Origin: Patiria miniata
Taxonomy: Eukaryota; Echinodermata; Asteroidea; Valvatida; Asterinidae
Length of the DNA stretch: 64,000 nt
Assembly (NCBI RefSeq): GCF_015706575.1
Contig: NW_024037074.1
Span: 30,183,334-30,247,333 of the forward strand
Direction of reading: 5' to 3'
A program made the position numbers and the translations under genes. Numbering within the stretch: position 1 is the stretch's first letter; every line of letters begins with the position of its first letter. Below the pieces are notes generated by a model that saw only the letters and a program-made list of their open reading frames with translations, was not told the DNA's origin and made no database searches. Below, piece by piece: positions 11,426-22,819 of the stretch.

Positions 11426-12722
11426 GCTTTAAAGAATGCAAGGATTACTTTGTAAATTATTCATCATGCAAATGACCACTTTGTTCAACTGAATTTATTA
11501 AAGGCATTTCCTGCAGTTGCTTATACAAATGAAACTGAACAAGTCTGGACGGAAGTATTTTTATCAAGAAAACGTCGAACAAAAACGGGTGAAGTGGGTA
11601 AACAAAATGACCAGCGTGTCTTGGGTTTCTGTTGCGGGGGCGACCCTCACATGAAGCAGGTGAATCCTGCGGTCAGTGGTCCCTTGAAGAGCGCCGTGAC
11701 ATAACCGCCGCGTACGGCGGGACAATAAAGGCGTCCTTACAGCCAGGTGTCACCCCAAAGCCCGGCTCTTGTTAATACAATTCCCAATTCAGTCAACCGA
11801 TGCCACTACATCTTGTCAGAGCCACTTCCATATCAACGCACAGGAAGATTCCAACTGAATTTCAAAGTCAAGTTCCAACAGGTGACAGACCTGAAGAATA
11901 TTAAGGTCCGATGTTAGAGCGGCATACTTTGAATGAAGCAAAACTAATTGTAATTTTCATCACAATATTTTTCAGCGCCATACTTACTGATGCCAGTTTG
12001 GATAACATTCTGCATCCGTGAATGCGAGATGTGACGTGATTGAACGAGAAAATAACGACCATAACTTTTTTAGTTGTGCAGGTGGTTTCAGGTAGTGCTA
12101 TGAGAAATATTTCTTCAAAGTGTCTTGAAAACAAATCAAAACAATTCACCTAAACTTTCTACCACGACATGTTTTTACTAGCAGGGGTCAATCGGACGGT
12201 TGGTGGCGCTATTCGTGGGGGAACAGCCAGATGTATAATCAATGAGAATGCCTCCTTTCATAATGTTATCTTACAGCATTTTAAAACTATTCATACAAAA
12301 ACGTTTCATGAAATATCGAGGATTTGTATTTTAGTTTCATGATAGAAGACGCTAACAAAACTGACAAAATAAATAAATAAATAAACCCAAAAAGTACGTT
12401 TCAAGTCAACCATTTTTTATTCATTCACAAAAAAAAAAATTAAAACCAATGATTATTGCGGATATTAATATAAAACACGAAGGAAGCAATATGGCTTTAG
12501 AAATTCAATTAAATTTTGTGTCAATAGACCTGTTGCACTTGTAGGCAATCGGGGACCCCCTATTGTCCCTCTTTTGTTTGTACTAACTTTTTAGGAAGAC
12601 CTCCCATATGTTTTATACACGAATCCAAATTGGGGACCTCTCGGGAATTTGGGAACCTATTGTCCTCTATTGTTCAACGTCCCCTATTGAATGCAGAAAC
12701 AAACTCACCCACACACAGGTGT
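11426..12722. other. Unassigned intergenic stretch
   Basis: Includes a GC-richer 11630-11760 block of unknown nature, a short (AAAT)n run near 12370 and repeated GGGGACC phrases at 12550-12690. No gene seen. Confidence 0.5.
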
Positions 12723-13091
12723 GTTTATGGTGTAAATCGAGGATTGTCTGCCCTTTTCCTTTATTTATACTCCTAACTTATTTGAAACAGCTCTCATTGG
12801 TTATGTACACGTTTTCTAGTCGAGGTCGTCCTCGGCTTGGTTCCTGTCCTCATCGAGATGTTGCACGTGTGTGTCCTCGATTTACTCAATAAACACGCAC
12901 ACACGTTAGTTTATGGTGTAATCGAAAAATTTTATATTGTTCCTCATCGTCGATCTTTTATTTATACTTTTTTTGCAACAGCTCCCATTGGGTTGTATAC
13001 GTTTTGTAATTGAGGTCGTCCTCGATTTGACTCCTATCCTCAAATTACTCGATGATGCTTCACAAGCGTGTCCTCGATTTGCACCATAAAC
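12723..13091. repeat. Two-unit element with inverted TCCTCGATTT/AAATCGAGGA motifs
   Basis: Unit 1 (12723-12894) and unit 2 (12909-13091) are diverged direct copies. Each begins with GTTTATGGTGTAA and ends with its complement, ending CAATAAAC or CCATAAAC. AGGTCGTCCTCG recurs inside both. (CA)n runs sit at the junction and after the right end. Non-coding. Confidence 0.75.
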
Positions 13092-13762
13092 ATGTACACA
13101 CACACACACCCACACACCCACACACACAACATCGGGGCAAACAAGATGGATTCCAATTATAGGGCCTACTATCTGAACTACAAGATTCTATCAACAAAGG
13201 GTCGAAACCTTAATCCTCATGTCCAACAATATAAAAAAGGACTGATATTACAACGTAGTATATAGACTTGAGATTGAATTTCTCTTATCCTCAATCGAGC
13301 GAATACGCTGAGCTGATTCAATTCAAACCCGTCATTGGAATTTTCAATCAGGAACGATATCATAGTACACGTTACAGGGAAGGCTTTCTGATGATTCGTT
13401 TATGCTTAGCCCCCACTTGAAACTCTATGTTGATGATTGTACTAGGCTGTAATTACAATTGTGTGCTGAACTGGAGAACAAAACAGATTGATCATTGTAT
13501 TAACGTGGGCCTGCTCTGCCTACTGTGGCAATGTTGCAGGACCAGCGCATTTTAGAAAAGTCTTCGTTGACTGCGTTTAAAAAATTACGTTTTTTTCATT
13601 GTGATTACGATTTCAATTAAAAGAGTAGACTACGTAGGTCTTCTCCATGAAAAGTGTTACTGAAAAGCTCAAAATTGTCATGTATCAAAAGACATCTAAA
13701 ACCTGTATCTTAAGATGCTTTTTAGACTGCAGGGTGAGTCAAAAAAAGAAAGGAATTTTGAG

Positions 13763-13930
13763 CACAACTACCGTTTTAAAGTTCTGTCCACGGATCACAA
13801 AAAAATGTGTGCCTTCTTTCAGTAAAACAAAAACAATTCACACACATCCCTATGTGAATTGTTTTCGTTTTGCTGAAAGAACAGTTACCTTTCTGTGATC
13901 CGTGGGCAGAACTTTAAAACGGTGGTTGTG
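13763..13930. mobile_element. Long hairpin MITE
   Basis: Arms of about 78 bases (13763-13841 and 13853-13930) match at roughly nine positions in ten, with an 11-base loop. Landmarks in the arms: CCGTTTTAAAGTTCTG, CACGGATCACA and AAAACAATTCAC. The left flank CAGGGTGAGTCAAAAAAAG may belong to the element. A transcript would fold into a long duplex. Confidence 0.8.
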
Positions 13931-15109
13931 TTTAACATTCCCGGCCGTAACTTGAAAATTACATGAGTGCTTTGTATGATTCTTGTACTAAACGAAAGCT
14001 TATGAATTGGGTTTTTATATACTAGATTTTGAAAGTGCTACATGCGGAAATTCACTAAAACAATAGTCCCGACATTTTGTAAACAAAGTCAGTATAAATA
14101 CGGACACGCAGAAAAACATTAGTATAACAAATTACAAAATGTATTATTTTTCCCCTCGGCCTTATTTCGTTCCTAACATATGGCCACGTGTTATTTGGTT
14201 TTCAGGTGAGCTGATGTATAACATTTGATCTTCGAAGACATTTTAGAATGGTATGAGGTAGACGACATGGCCCTATTTGTAAATAATTTCGTATAGGACC
14301 AAACGAAAAAGTTTTGGAAATTTAACAATGCTGGGGTCCTATCTCAGATGGACAATAAAATACATTCAACAAATACCACCAAAATGTATAGTTAGTTCTC
14401 TGCAAAGGGCAAGGTGTGACAGTCACGACACCCGAAGCGTTTCAGTTTGCTAGCATCTGTATCCGACTATTTGTTTACGATGAATATCACGATGTTCTAA
14501 TTCAACACCATTTTTTGAAGCGTGTATCCTTTTTAAATGCGCTCAGGGGGAAAAAGCTTGATTTTTATTTATACTCCAGGGGTTTTCACACAAGTAGAAC
14601 ATGGTTTAGATCACGTTTCTCGTTAATTTTCGACACCTTTTAGATCAGCGGGTTTTGCAGCAAGGCGTCGTGCCGATAGATAGCAGGACGATAGCTGATG
14701 AACGAGGCCGTAGCAAGAGCTAATACACCGAAGTGACTTACGTCAACACTTCATTCCGCCAGTACGTGTCGGCAATTGCAGTACCCTTTTAGGAAACGGG
14801 GCATGTAAGATTATGTTCTGGCCACACTCTGCAAACACGGTATTGCCGTCACGTATACCATTTCCAGGCATCAGTAAAATAGTAAAATAAAGTGCCTGGA
14901 ATTTACTCTCGAAAAGAGAACAGTTGATGTGGTGGTTTTTTTTTTCAATTTATTTTATGAATATGCTGGCGGGTAGGGGTAATGTAATAACACAGAATGT
15001 AATAAGGAGATTTGTCTTTTAACATGAACCATCTCGACAATCTATTTGATTGAGTGGCAGGGCAAACAAGCATTACTTTGCGAATGTTACTATCTCCTGA
15101 GGGGCATTC
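13931..15109. other. Unassigned intergenic stretch
   Basis: No gene. CTCTGCAAACACGG at 14827-14840 recurs inverted near 34197-34213, so a further low-copy repeat may be present. Confidence 0.5.
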
Positions 15110-15290
15110 ATAGACCATTATCATGTTGTGGCCATCATGATTTTTTCCCATTCAAATCAACGTAACCAAAGCGAGGCTGGAAGGAAAAATATTCTGGTTC
15201 CTTTTTGCGCAAACAAATTATCATTCAGTGCTATTATTGGATACAGGGAACATGACTATTAAAACTGGTGGCAGCATGATTAAGGTCTAT
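15110..15290 (+). mobile_element. ATAGACC-ended MITE, copy 1
   Basis: Nearly identical over about 180 bases to 22427-22605; shared blocks include CAAATCAACGTAACCAAAGC and TCTGGTTCCTTTTTG. The ends ATAGACCATTATCATG and CATGATTAAGGTCTAT are inverted repeats. Confidence 0.85.
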
Positions 15291-15375
15291 TAGCAAACAA
15301 AAATAGATAACACTTTTGGCTGGAATAAGCTGTTTTACTTCGAACTTGTTTGTGCGTTCAGCAAACTCCTTGTGC

Positions 15376-15700
15376 TTAAATGAGCACTGCGTCCTGCAAT
15401 GCGCCCAATTGGGCTATAAAACGCGTTGTAAACGAAATGATATCAACTGAAAAGAGCATTTTAAAAGTGGAATATAATCGTCCACACAACCATCCTTTAA
15501 AAAAAATTGGCCGTTTTTGCGTTATTCTTGCGAGAACTAATTTGGAGAGTCATAATTCTGCTCTCTAATTCGAGCTGTTTTGGTGCTAGTCGTGATTCCA
15601 GTCGCACATGTTAACCAGTGCATCGCATACTGCGGACTTGCGGGAAACAACTTGTTTACTTCAGTGTACATTATGTGCACATACACGACGCGTACCGTAC
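15376..15700 (-). mobile_element. TTAA-ended TIR element, copy 2, truncated
   Basis: A reverse-orientation copy of the 34593-35187 family. It begins TTAAATGAGCACTGCGTCC and contains GCGCCCAATTGGGCT and the CCACACAACCATCCTT block. The far end is lost. Confidence 0.7.
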
Positions 15701-16108
15701 TTTGAATTGAATTCAATTCAATTCACTTTAAAGAAGATACTGACAAGGAAAACGGGGACAAACTTCTCGTCCAAGAAGGGGGCTTATGTTTACCGCTGGA
15801 AATCTGAAGTAACGTCAGAAGTAAAAAATTAATTCATTTGGCTTCGTAAAATTTGTTTCAGTTCTCGAGTTAGCGAGTATTCGAGTACCCGACACCGTTG
15901 CGGATTTGGTGAGATTCGGCAGCTTTTCTTCGCATTTAGTGCATTGTTATGAATTATTATGTATACATTCTACGACAGAAAGTTCGTTCATCGATCTGAG
16001 CCGAACGTTCACTGCGTTGCATTCTACAGAGTCATGTCTTATCAAAGTAAACCAAGGAAACTTAGTCGGTGCGTATAAATGAATCCAGGCACGTATAACA
16101 CTGTCCGG

Positions 16109-16232
16109 ACACGAGGCCCCCTTTAATGGGGAAACCATTGTGCACGCTATAATTGTACAACGCAACTGCCCTGTGATGGATTATCTGAACAATAGCTAGC
16201 ACAATGATTTCACCATTGAAGGGGCCTTCGTG
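16109..16232. repeat. Inverted repeat, 33-base arms
   Basis: ACACGAGGCCCC and following bases (16109-16143) pair with 16199-16232, which ends GGGGCCTTCGTG; the spacer is about 55 bases. Likely a small foldback element. Confidence 0.65.
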
Positions 16233-16329
16233 ACAGAAGTTATACCGTTGTTAATGGGATGGTACAGTTTGGCGGGTGGTGACTTCACTTTGGACAGCCA
16301 ATCCACACTTTTAAGCTCATGTCACTCTG

Positions 16330-16800
16330 TGGTTGTTCGGTTGGTCCTCAAAAATTGAAAAAAAACGAGCCCCCTAAGTTTCCCATAAAATACATAATTT
16401 TAATCTCCCCTCCCCCCTCCCCCCCCCCAAAAAAAATACATACTTAATAACAAAAGTTGTTTGTAACAATTCGTGAAGTTGTTTATGACAATTGTGTAAA
16501 TGGTGGCAAGATAATTTATGTGCAGTAATGCTATAGTCACGTGGTATGTGACTTGGTATATAGCGCGCTATATTTTTTTGGAAACTTGGGTCTTATTTTG
16601 GTCATTTGCTGGTGCGGAAAGGAGACTGGTGCCCCGTTCGACATTCAACGTTGAATAAGTAGCCAGTTACTTAGTCGTTATTCACACTGCATGTACATAT
16701 GCATAGGTTACTATAGTACAGACCGCGTCAGGCAAGGATAGAGTTTATGCAAGACTTTCATGCCACGTGACGGCCAGAGCTTATTATTTTTTCATGAAGA
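16330..16800 (+). repeat. Dispersed repeat, copy 1
   Basis: Shares blocks in the same order with 32395-33150: GGCCCC-like TAAGTTTCCCA, TTGTTTGTAACAA, ATAGTCACGTGGTAT and GACGGCCAGAGCTTATT. Non-coding, family unknown; it includes a C/A homopolymer stretch near 16405-16435. Confidence 0.7.
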
Positions 16801-17505
16801 GCAGTGGTAATATCGCCATTGTAGCAAATTCTGCCTCTGCAGTTTGTGGTGTTTTCGCTGAACATGCTGTTTACGGCCTCCCCAAAAATGGGCTGGGCTC
16901 CGTTAAAAGAAATATCTTGCGATGCAATGTTGGGTCCAGGTCGTTTATGCCTACAAAGCAAAGGTCTGGTCAGTTAGCGGCGAAACGTCTTTCCATTTTT
17001 TTTCTGTGTGTGTGAATCACCGGCCTGGATTCGAATCATTCGCTCGGTGGACCTTCGCTAAGTTGCCCGCTGTTCAGGCGAGACTCGGTACTGATTGAGC
17101 AAACCTCATGGTTTTCCTCAAATCGGCTTTTTGGGGCAACCACGTTTACAAAAAAAACTTGACGCAGCTACAGGGGAAACGGGAACAGTTGCAGATTGGA
17201 AAGCGATTAAGTTAGTACAAATGAATAAGAAAAAAGGTTGGGACATTCTGATTTGCCACATTATCGACTGTTTCTGCTTGAACAAAAATGGCGGGTGCGC
17301 CATTTGTGGAAAGTCAATGGCAGATTGGCTTTTGGCGCCGAAGCACCGAACCGTCTTAACATTCTTTATACCGTCTTGTAATTCCGAACGGCAGAGCATT
17401 AATTGCATGAGGTGAAGGAATGCGATTTGTACGTTTGCCTTGATCCATCGACGGAAGGTCAAAGACAGTGGGCCTATCTGGGTCAGTTTGTACTTCCAGC
17501 GAATG

Positions 17506-17612
17506 TTAAAGAGAGGCGAAGTCTCTCTTTTTAAAAGCATTTAAAAGTAGATTACAAACGTCCACACAAACATCCTGGGAAAAAAATGGGCGCTTTTTTG
17601 TTTCTTGCGGCA
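17506..17612 (-). mobile_element. TTAA-ended element fragment, copy 3
   Basis: Starts TTAAAGAGAGGC and contains AAACGTCCACACAAACATCC and GGGCGCTTTTTTG, matching the right part of the 34593-35187 family in reverse. It is fused directly to foldback copy B. Confidence 0.6.
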
Positions 17613-17614
17613 CA

Positions 17615-18205
17615 AAAAAAAACAAATACAACCCTGAAACATTTGCCTTTTTCAAGAACTTGATCTGTAAATTTTTTGTTTCGGATATCCGATAAAAGCT
17701 GAGAGTTGTTTCTTTCAAATACTGAAAAAAAATCATGAAACAGCACATTGGGTTGCTGAAAAAAATGCCAGTTATGTAACAAAATTCCTTTTTGGTGCAT
17801 TTCATTGGCATTACCACAGTTAAGGAATTTACACTGTACCTATTGGTGCATAAAATGCATGTGGCGCATTGTGTCCTTATCCTTACAAACAACACGGTGA
17901 CATAATATGACAATTAACCTTTTGAGCATCATTTAATATGTCAAAAAATTCAATGAATTGCACAAACTAAAGACATATTAAAATGAACGTTTGTTTACTG
18001 TGGCAATGCCAAACGAACGGACCGAAAAGAAGATGTGTAATACATAATTGGCATTTTCTCAGCAACCCAATGTGCTGTTTGCATGATTTTTTTTTTCAGT
18101 ATTTGAAAGACAAACTCTCAGCTTTAATGTGATATCCAAAACATAAAAATTCACAGATCATGTTTTTGAAGAAAAAAAATGTTTCAGGGTTGCATTTTTT
18201 GGGGG
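17615..18205 (-). mobile_element. Foldback element, copy B
   Basis: Arms at about 17620-17770 and 18055-18205 are inverted copies (TTTCAAATACTG, AGCACATTGGGTTGCTG). The interior matches copy A at 9390-9970 in reverse (CATTGTGTCCTTATCCTTAC and others). The ends carry AACCCTGAAACATTTG and its complement. No open frame of note. Confidence 0.8.
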
Positions 18206-18505
18206 GTCAGACTATAACTCTGAACTTAATATTACTTGCTTTCAACCAGCTGTGTGATCCTAACCAATTCCACTTTGTGTACAAAGCATATGCATGTTGC
18301 CTCTCCCACAGGGTCACGAACGCACACGACTCAATGTGCAAACATTGACGTTGAGTGGTTACGTGTGCGCTTTGAATCAATACGGAGGGATAGGGTAATC
18401 GGATACACAATGGAATGTTTGAAAAAAATAAAAATTGAGCCCTGAATCTTTGGTTGGAAACTAGTCATTGCGTGCTGCGTATTTGCAGATATGGTAAGAG
18501 CTACG

Positions 18506-19040
18506 TTATAGGGGATTACGGCCTAAAATCACCGAAAATTTTATGTTTTGGATTGTTTACTTATCTATTTCAAAGGCCTGGCTGAAAGGACACAAACCTA
18601 ATGTCTTACCGTTCCAGAGAAAAAAAAGAAAAAAAACGGTTGTTTACATCGGACGCGACGGTCATTTTGTGGCATGCCCATACATATTTCAAGTCGTGTG
18701 TATTCAATGCAGCGTACACGTTTTTGTGTGTGGTACATAATACACACCTTACAAATACACAAATGTTGTTTCTTACACGTCCGCAGAGTGCGACCCACTG
18801 TGCGGCTGGATCACAACTAGCACTGAACAGCTCGATTTTTCGGGCACAAAATTATTATAACCCCCAAAATTCGTTCTTGCATGGTTCTCGCAAGAATAAC
18901 ACAAAACGCCCGATTTTGAAAGGATGGTTGTGTGGGCCTTTATATTCTACCTTTAAATGCTCTTTCTATTTAATATCGTTCCGTTTAAAACGCATTTTGT
19001 AGCCCGATTGGGCGTATTCCAGACCGTAATATCCCTTTCA
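18506..19040 (+). mobile_element. TTAA-ended TIR element, copy 4
   Basis: Aligns along its length with 34593-35187. It starts TTATAGGGGATTACGGCC and ends near ATCCCTTTCA, so both TIRs are decayed. Internal landmarks: GGATTGTTTACTTATC, CATTTTGTGGCA, ACACGTCCGCA and CGATTGGGCG. Confidence 0.8.
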
Positions 19041-19186
19041 TGTAATTGCATGGATTATAAATCGCTTGCAATTGACGTCACAGCTGAGAACAGTTCTTTG
19101 TTCACCGAATATAATACAACAACAAAAAACTTCAAGGACTGCAAGGGTTCTATAGACCTTTCTTTTGTTTGTAAACATTGAGTGCC

Positions 19187-19330
19187 AGTTTGTATGGACT
19201 GCCACAAGGGCATAAATTTAAGCCGTAAAAATTGAATATTGCCACCCTCAGTATGTAAGAAAGAGACATTTTGATTAAGTTTTCACAGCGTTTGTCGTGT
19301 ATTTTGTATTTGCAACAACCTAATGATATT
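19187..19330 (+). repeat. Dispersed repeat shared with 59038-59180
   Basis: Shared blocks: GCCACAAGGGCATAAATTTA (with a small indel in the other copy), AAGCCGT and CACCCTCAGTATGTAAGA. Non-coding; family unknown. Confidence 0.65.
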
Positions 19331-19429
19331 TGGAATCTTGTGTCTGTTTGGCAACCTTGACCTTGCACGGAGTTGGAAAAGAACACTCTATGCTCTGTGG
19401 ATTTTTAACATCCATTGATTGGCTCCGGG

Positions 19430-20818
19430 TGCAAAGGAATGGTCACTACATTGGTGCGGCATAGCCCCAAAATGCCAAAGGATTGTGAAATTTGTGATAA
19501 AAGCATGAAACTTCGCATGTTGGTTCTTCATGCCATGGAGAAAATTTCCAAATATGGAGACATTTCACATTTGACCTCTGTGGTGACCTTTGAAAGGTCA
19601 ATGAACTTTACATACACTCTCTCCATAACGTTTGTTCTTCAAAACTTCACTTTCCCATGACCCAAGTCTATGTCATAGGTCTTCAAACAATGAAAAAAAT
19701 CATCAGATGTCGGAACAATTCATATCTGACCTCTGGTGACAATTGAGAGGTCAATGACCTTTGTAAGCCTGTTTATAGCTATTTGTAAGATTCATTTTTT
19801 TAAAACATCTTTTGTTCACAATTCATGTCTAAATGAAAGGTATCCATGCTATAAAGATAATTTTCGCATATAGCCCAATTCATATTTAACCTCTGGTGAC
19901 ATTACGAGAGGTCATGACCTTTGTAAAACCATAGCCTACCTATGGATATTAATACGATTTACACAATTGTTAATGCCACTTTTTTCATGACCCAAGTCTA
20001 AAATTTAAATCTTTGTGCCATGAAAAGTATTTGCATGATGTAGGGACATCATATTTGACGTAGGGATACCCTTGGAGAGGCCAATGAGCTCTGTATATCT
20101 TCTCTACTTTTTTGCCGTTATTTATCATATTTATTTGTCAAAACGCCATTTTTTTCGTGACCCAAGCCTCAATAGTGCCAAAGAACGGTAATGCATCTAT
20201 TAGTCTACATTCATGTTATGAATTCAGACCCAACAAGCAATTTTGAGGTGACCTCTGACCTCGTTTCACCTTGTTTTATTGGCAGACGTAATATGATGAG
20301 ACTGGAATAGAAATCTGTGGGTGTGTTTTGTTATGGAAAATGTACATTTTTGTTATGTCAAGCAATATTCACTCTTATGTACTTATTACACCATTTTGTA
20401 TCCAGATGGACTTGGATAACCATGTTTTGACCTTTTTACCATCACTTCTTACCAAGAGTGATGCTTGTGCGATGTGCCTTTTATATTCTATTGCGCCTGC
20501 GTCTGCCCTTATAAAAAGGAAAATTTAGATCAAATGTCAATTATTGTGACATTTTTCCGCATTTGGTCGTTATTAACATTGTATGAAGACTATACATAGA
20601 ATTAGGTCATAGGAAAGCGATGTTTTCAAGAACAATATGTATAAATAGAGTATTCAAAGGTCATTGACCCCTCAAAGGTCACCAGGGGTCAGATATGTAA
20701 TGCCTCCATATCTGGAATTTGTTGTCATAGTATGAAGACCTCACATGCCAAGTTTCATGCTTTTATCACAAAATGCAATTATGTCCCTATGCCGTACCAC
20801 AAGTGTGGAAATTGTGCA
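19430..20818. mobile_element. 1.4-kb long-TIR element with iterated AGGTCA palindromes
   Basis: About 270-base inverted arms (19430-19700 and 20555-20818) share TGATAAAAGCATGAAACTT, GGTCTTCA and CATGACCCAAGTC/TATGACCTAATTC-like blocks. Inside, a unit of roughly 160 bases recurs several times, each carrying TGACCTCTGGTGAC and a following AGGTCAATGACCT-type palindrome. Ends read TGCAAAGG and CTTCC...TGCA-like, decayed. No transposase. Confidence 0.75.
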
Positions 20819-21114
20819 CATGGGCGTCGCCATGGTTTTTTTTCTAGATGGGGCAAAGCACATTATTTCCTAAAAATCATTTTACTTTCTCCAGCATAGT
20901 CTCAATTTATCATTTTTGTACGGGGGTGGGCGGGGGCCGGGACGTTTGCCCCCGTACCCATCCCTATTGACACCCCTGCGGACGCCAATGTTGTTACAAT
21001 GTGCATTAAATTAACAGCAATATGACTTTGCACCTCTGTTTTTTTGTTTTCCTTTTTTGGAGGGGGGGGGGAGCCCCTGCCCCTTGCCCCCCTTCCCCCC
21101 TTGCGACGCCCATG
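20819..21114. mobile_element. CATGGGCGTCGC-ended MITE
   Basis: A perfect 12-base TIR, CATGGGCGTCGC and its complement, bounds 296 bases with C/G homopolymer stretches. Flanking octamers ATTGTGCA and TCTGTGCA agree at six positions, consistent with a worn 8-bp hAT-type target duplication. It is inserted at the end of the 1.4-kb element. Confidence 0.75.
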
Positions 21115-21119
21115 TCTGT

Positions 21120-21175
21120 GCATGTGGCAAGGGTTCGAATCCTGCCCGGGCCGGATCGGATTTAGTTTTCAGTCC
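21120..21175 (+). repeat. tRNA-like box B, SINE remnant
   Basis: GGTTCGAATCC at 21132-21142 is a perfect Pol III box B, with no intact box A now visible because a MITE lies immediately upstream. Probably a SINE remnant. Confidence 0.35.
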
Positions 21176-21413
21176 CGTGCAAAGTGTCATGGGTTTATCA
21201 TCATGCTGGTTTTTCCTTTTCTTTTAGAACAAAACGACAATTTCTTCGTTGTCTCTAAATTAGGTCTCAAGCAACGTTGCCCGTTCAATTTTAAGAGACC
21301 TTTTCATGGCATCAGCACAATGGATTGGAAGATGTACTGCTCTCCAACAATTCCAATTTTCCCCTCCTATCGAATTTTGTAAACCCGGTCATTGTGCACA
21401 GAACTTTGATTAT

Positions 21414-21758
21414 TTACAACAGTGCGGGGGTTGTTAGTGGCAAATTTTGCTCTCGCTGATGTGGGGCATTCCTGCGATTCTGTTCTTTGTTGAAGTCTGC
21501 AGTTCCAGGGCGCTGAATAGCTGTAAATCCGCTTTGTCTTGAAATATTTTCTGTTTGGCCAGTCAGATATTGTTTATAGAAGGCATTGATAAACGGCTCA
21601 ACGAGGTCTATCCTGAAGTGGCCATCGCTGAAATGTCTAGTCCGTTTTGCCTGGCATGTACTATTCTCCTCAGTTGAGTAAGTGCTGAATACATTATCTA
21701 CTCCGAGTTTCGTTAGGTTATGCACCTTTTCGTGAGTAAAACTGTCCTTGTCAATCTT
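21414..21758 (-). CDS. Unrecognised open stretch, protein-like, no start codon
   Basis: The frame is open from a TAA just upstream to a stop at 21414, about 114 codons. It has mixed polar composition (for example KIDKDSFTHEKVHNLTKLGV and DGHFRIDLVEPFINAFYKQY) rather than the Cys/Phe/Leu-rich look of random frames here. No ATG opens it; the first start-like codon is GTG. It may be an exon, a decayed gene piece or chance. I recognise no domain. Confidence 0.2.
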   Translation of the reverse strand, partial: KIDKDSFTHEKVHNLTKLGVDNVFSTYSTEENSTCQAKRTRHFSDGHFRIDLVEPFINAFYKQYLTGQTENISRQSGFTAIQRPGTADFNKEQNRRNAPHQREQNLPLTTPALL

Positions 21759-21777
21759 GACAGTGTTTTTTTAGTAA

Positions 21778-21945
21778 CACGACATTAGAGCGAGGTTTCT
21801 ACAACTTAAGAGGATCAGAGAATGCATTAAAGCAAAGGAAACACTTCACGATCTGATTGAGCAGAAAGCGGAACAAACTGGCCGTTCTCAAGCACATCAA
21901 AGGGACGTCGAAAGACGTATGGAGGATATACAATGTTCAACTTGA
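21778..21945 (+). CDS. Unrecognised helical open stretch, possible exon
   Basis: This is a 55-codon open stretch between two stops, rich in Lys, Glu, Arg and Gln (RECIKAKETLHDLIEQKAEQ, then RDVERRMEDIQ), as in a charged helix. There is an AG acceptor-like site at 21788-21789 and a GTATGG donor-like site near 21918. It lies head-to-head with the open stretch on the other strand at 21414-21758. No family is recognised. Confidence 0.18.
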   Translation, partial: HDIRARFLQLKRIRECIKAKETLHDLIEQKAEQTGRSQAHQRDVERRMEDIQCST

Positions 21946-21984
21946 GCACTGTACTTTGGTAATAAGGTTTGTACAGTGTTTCTT

Positions 21985-22075
21985 TCCTCGCTTACCACCA
22001 AGCGAACTGGGTTCGATTCCCTTCCAGGCCGTAAAGGGCATTGGGTTTGTCGAACTACCCGGTGGACCGAGAAAG
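21985..22075 (+). repeat. tRNA-like box B, SINE remnant
   Basis: GGTTCGATTCC (22010-22020) is followed by AGGCCGTAAAGGGCATTGGG and ACCCGGTGGACCGAG. A similar GCTCGGTGGACC lies near 17041. Probably a decayed tRNA-derived SINE. Confidence 0.4.
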
Positions 22076-22426
22076 CCATTTTGGTCGTATTCCCTGAATG
22101 TATTTTATTAATTGTAAACTGTTGAATGGAGTGGTGCCAGACTATTCAAACATAATAATACATGCTAGCCTCACTTTGTGTGGCAAGTGCCAAAAATGGA
22201 GATTTTACCTCACCTGAAATTCAATATGGCTACCGTTTCATGGATACCGCCATCTTTGTGGTCACGTAGTAATCTCCGGCCTATGTGGCAAGATATGGGA
22301 CAGAGGGGACCCCCCCCCCCCCTCTTTAGTGCTAGTCATTGTGTTACCAGAATCTCACGGATTCTTTTGAGGTATCGGGGGGGGGGGGGGTTGCTAGGTA
22401 GTATTAGTCTTGGGTGTGTATATGGT

Positions 22427-22605
22427 AAAGACCATTATCATGTTGCGGTCATCATGATTTTTGTTTTCTCGTTCAAATCAACGTAACCAAAGCGAGGCTA
22501 GAAGGAAAAATAGTCTGGTTCCTTTTTGCACAAAAAAATATCATTCAGTAGTTTTATTGGATACAGGGGACATGACTGAAATGGTGGCAGAATGATTATG
22601 GTCAA
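22427..22605 (+). mobile_element. ATAGACC-ended MITE, copy 2
   Basis: Near-identical to 15110-15290 in the same orientation. Ends are slightly decayed (AAAGACCATTATCATG and ATGATTATGGTC). Confidence 0.85.
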
Positions 22606-22819
22606 TAGGGACATGCGGGGTACCCCTCCGTCACATAATTGTAATGGGTATAATCTCCGGGGGAATTTGAACAGAAATACACCCCATCATGCCGTTGTAT
22701 CATGAGCACGATGGGACGTATTTCTATTGAAATGCCTCCTGAGATTACCACGTGACCACAAAGATGGTGGTATCCGTGAAACGGCTGATGCAAAATCCTT
22801 TCCGATTTCATCCCACCCT

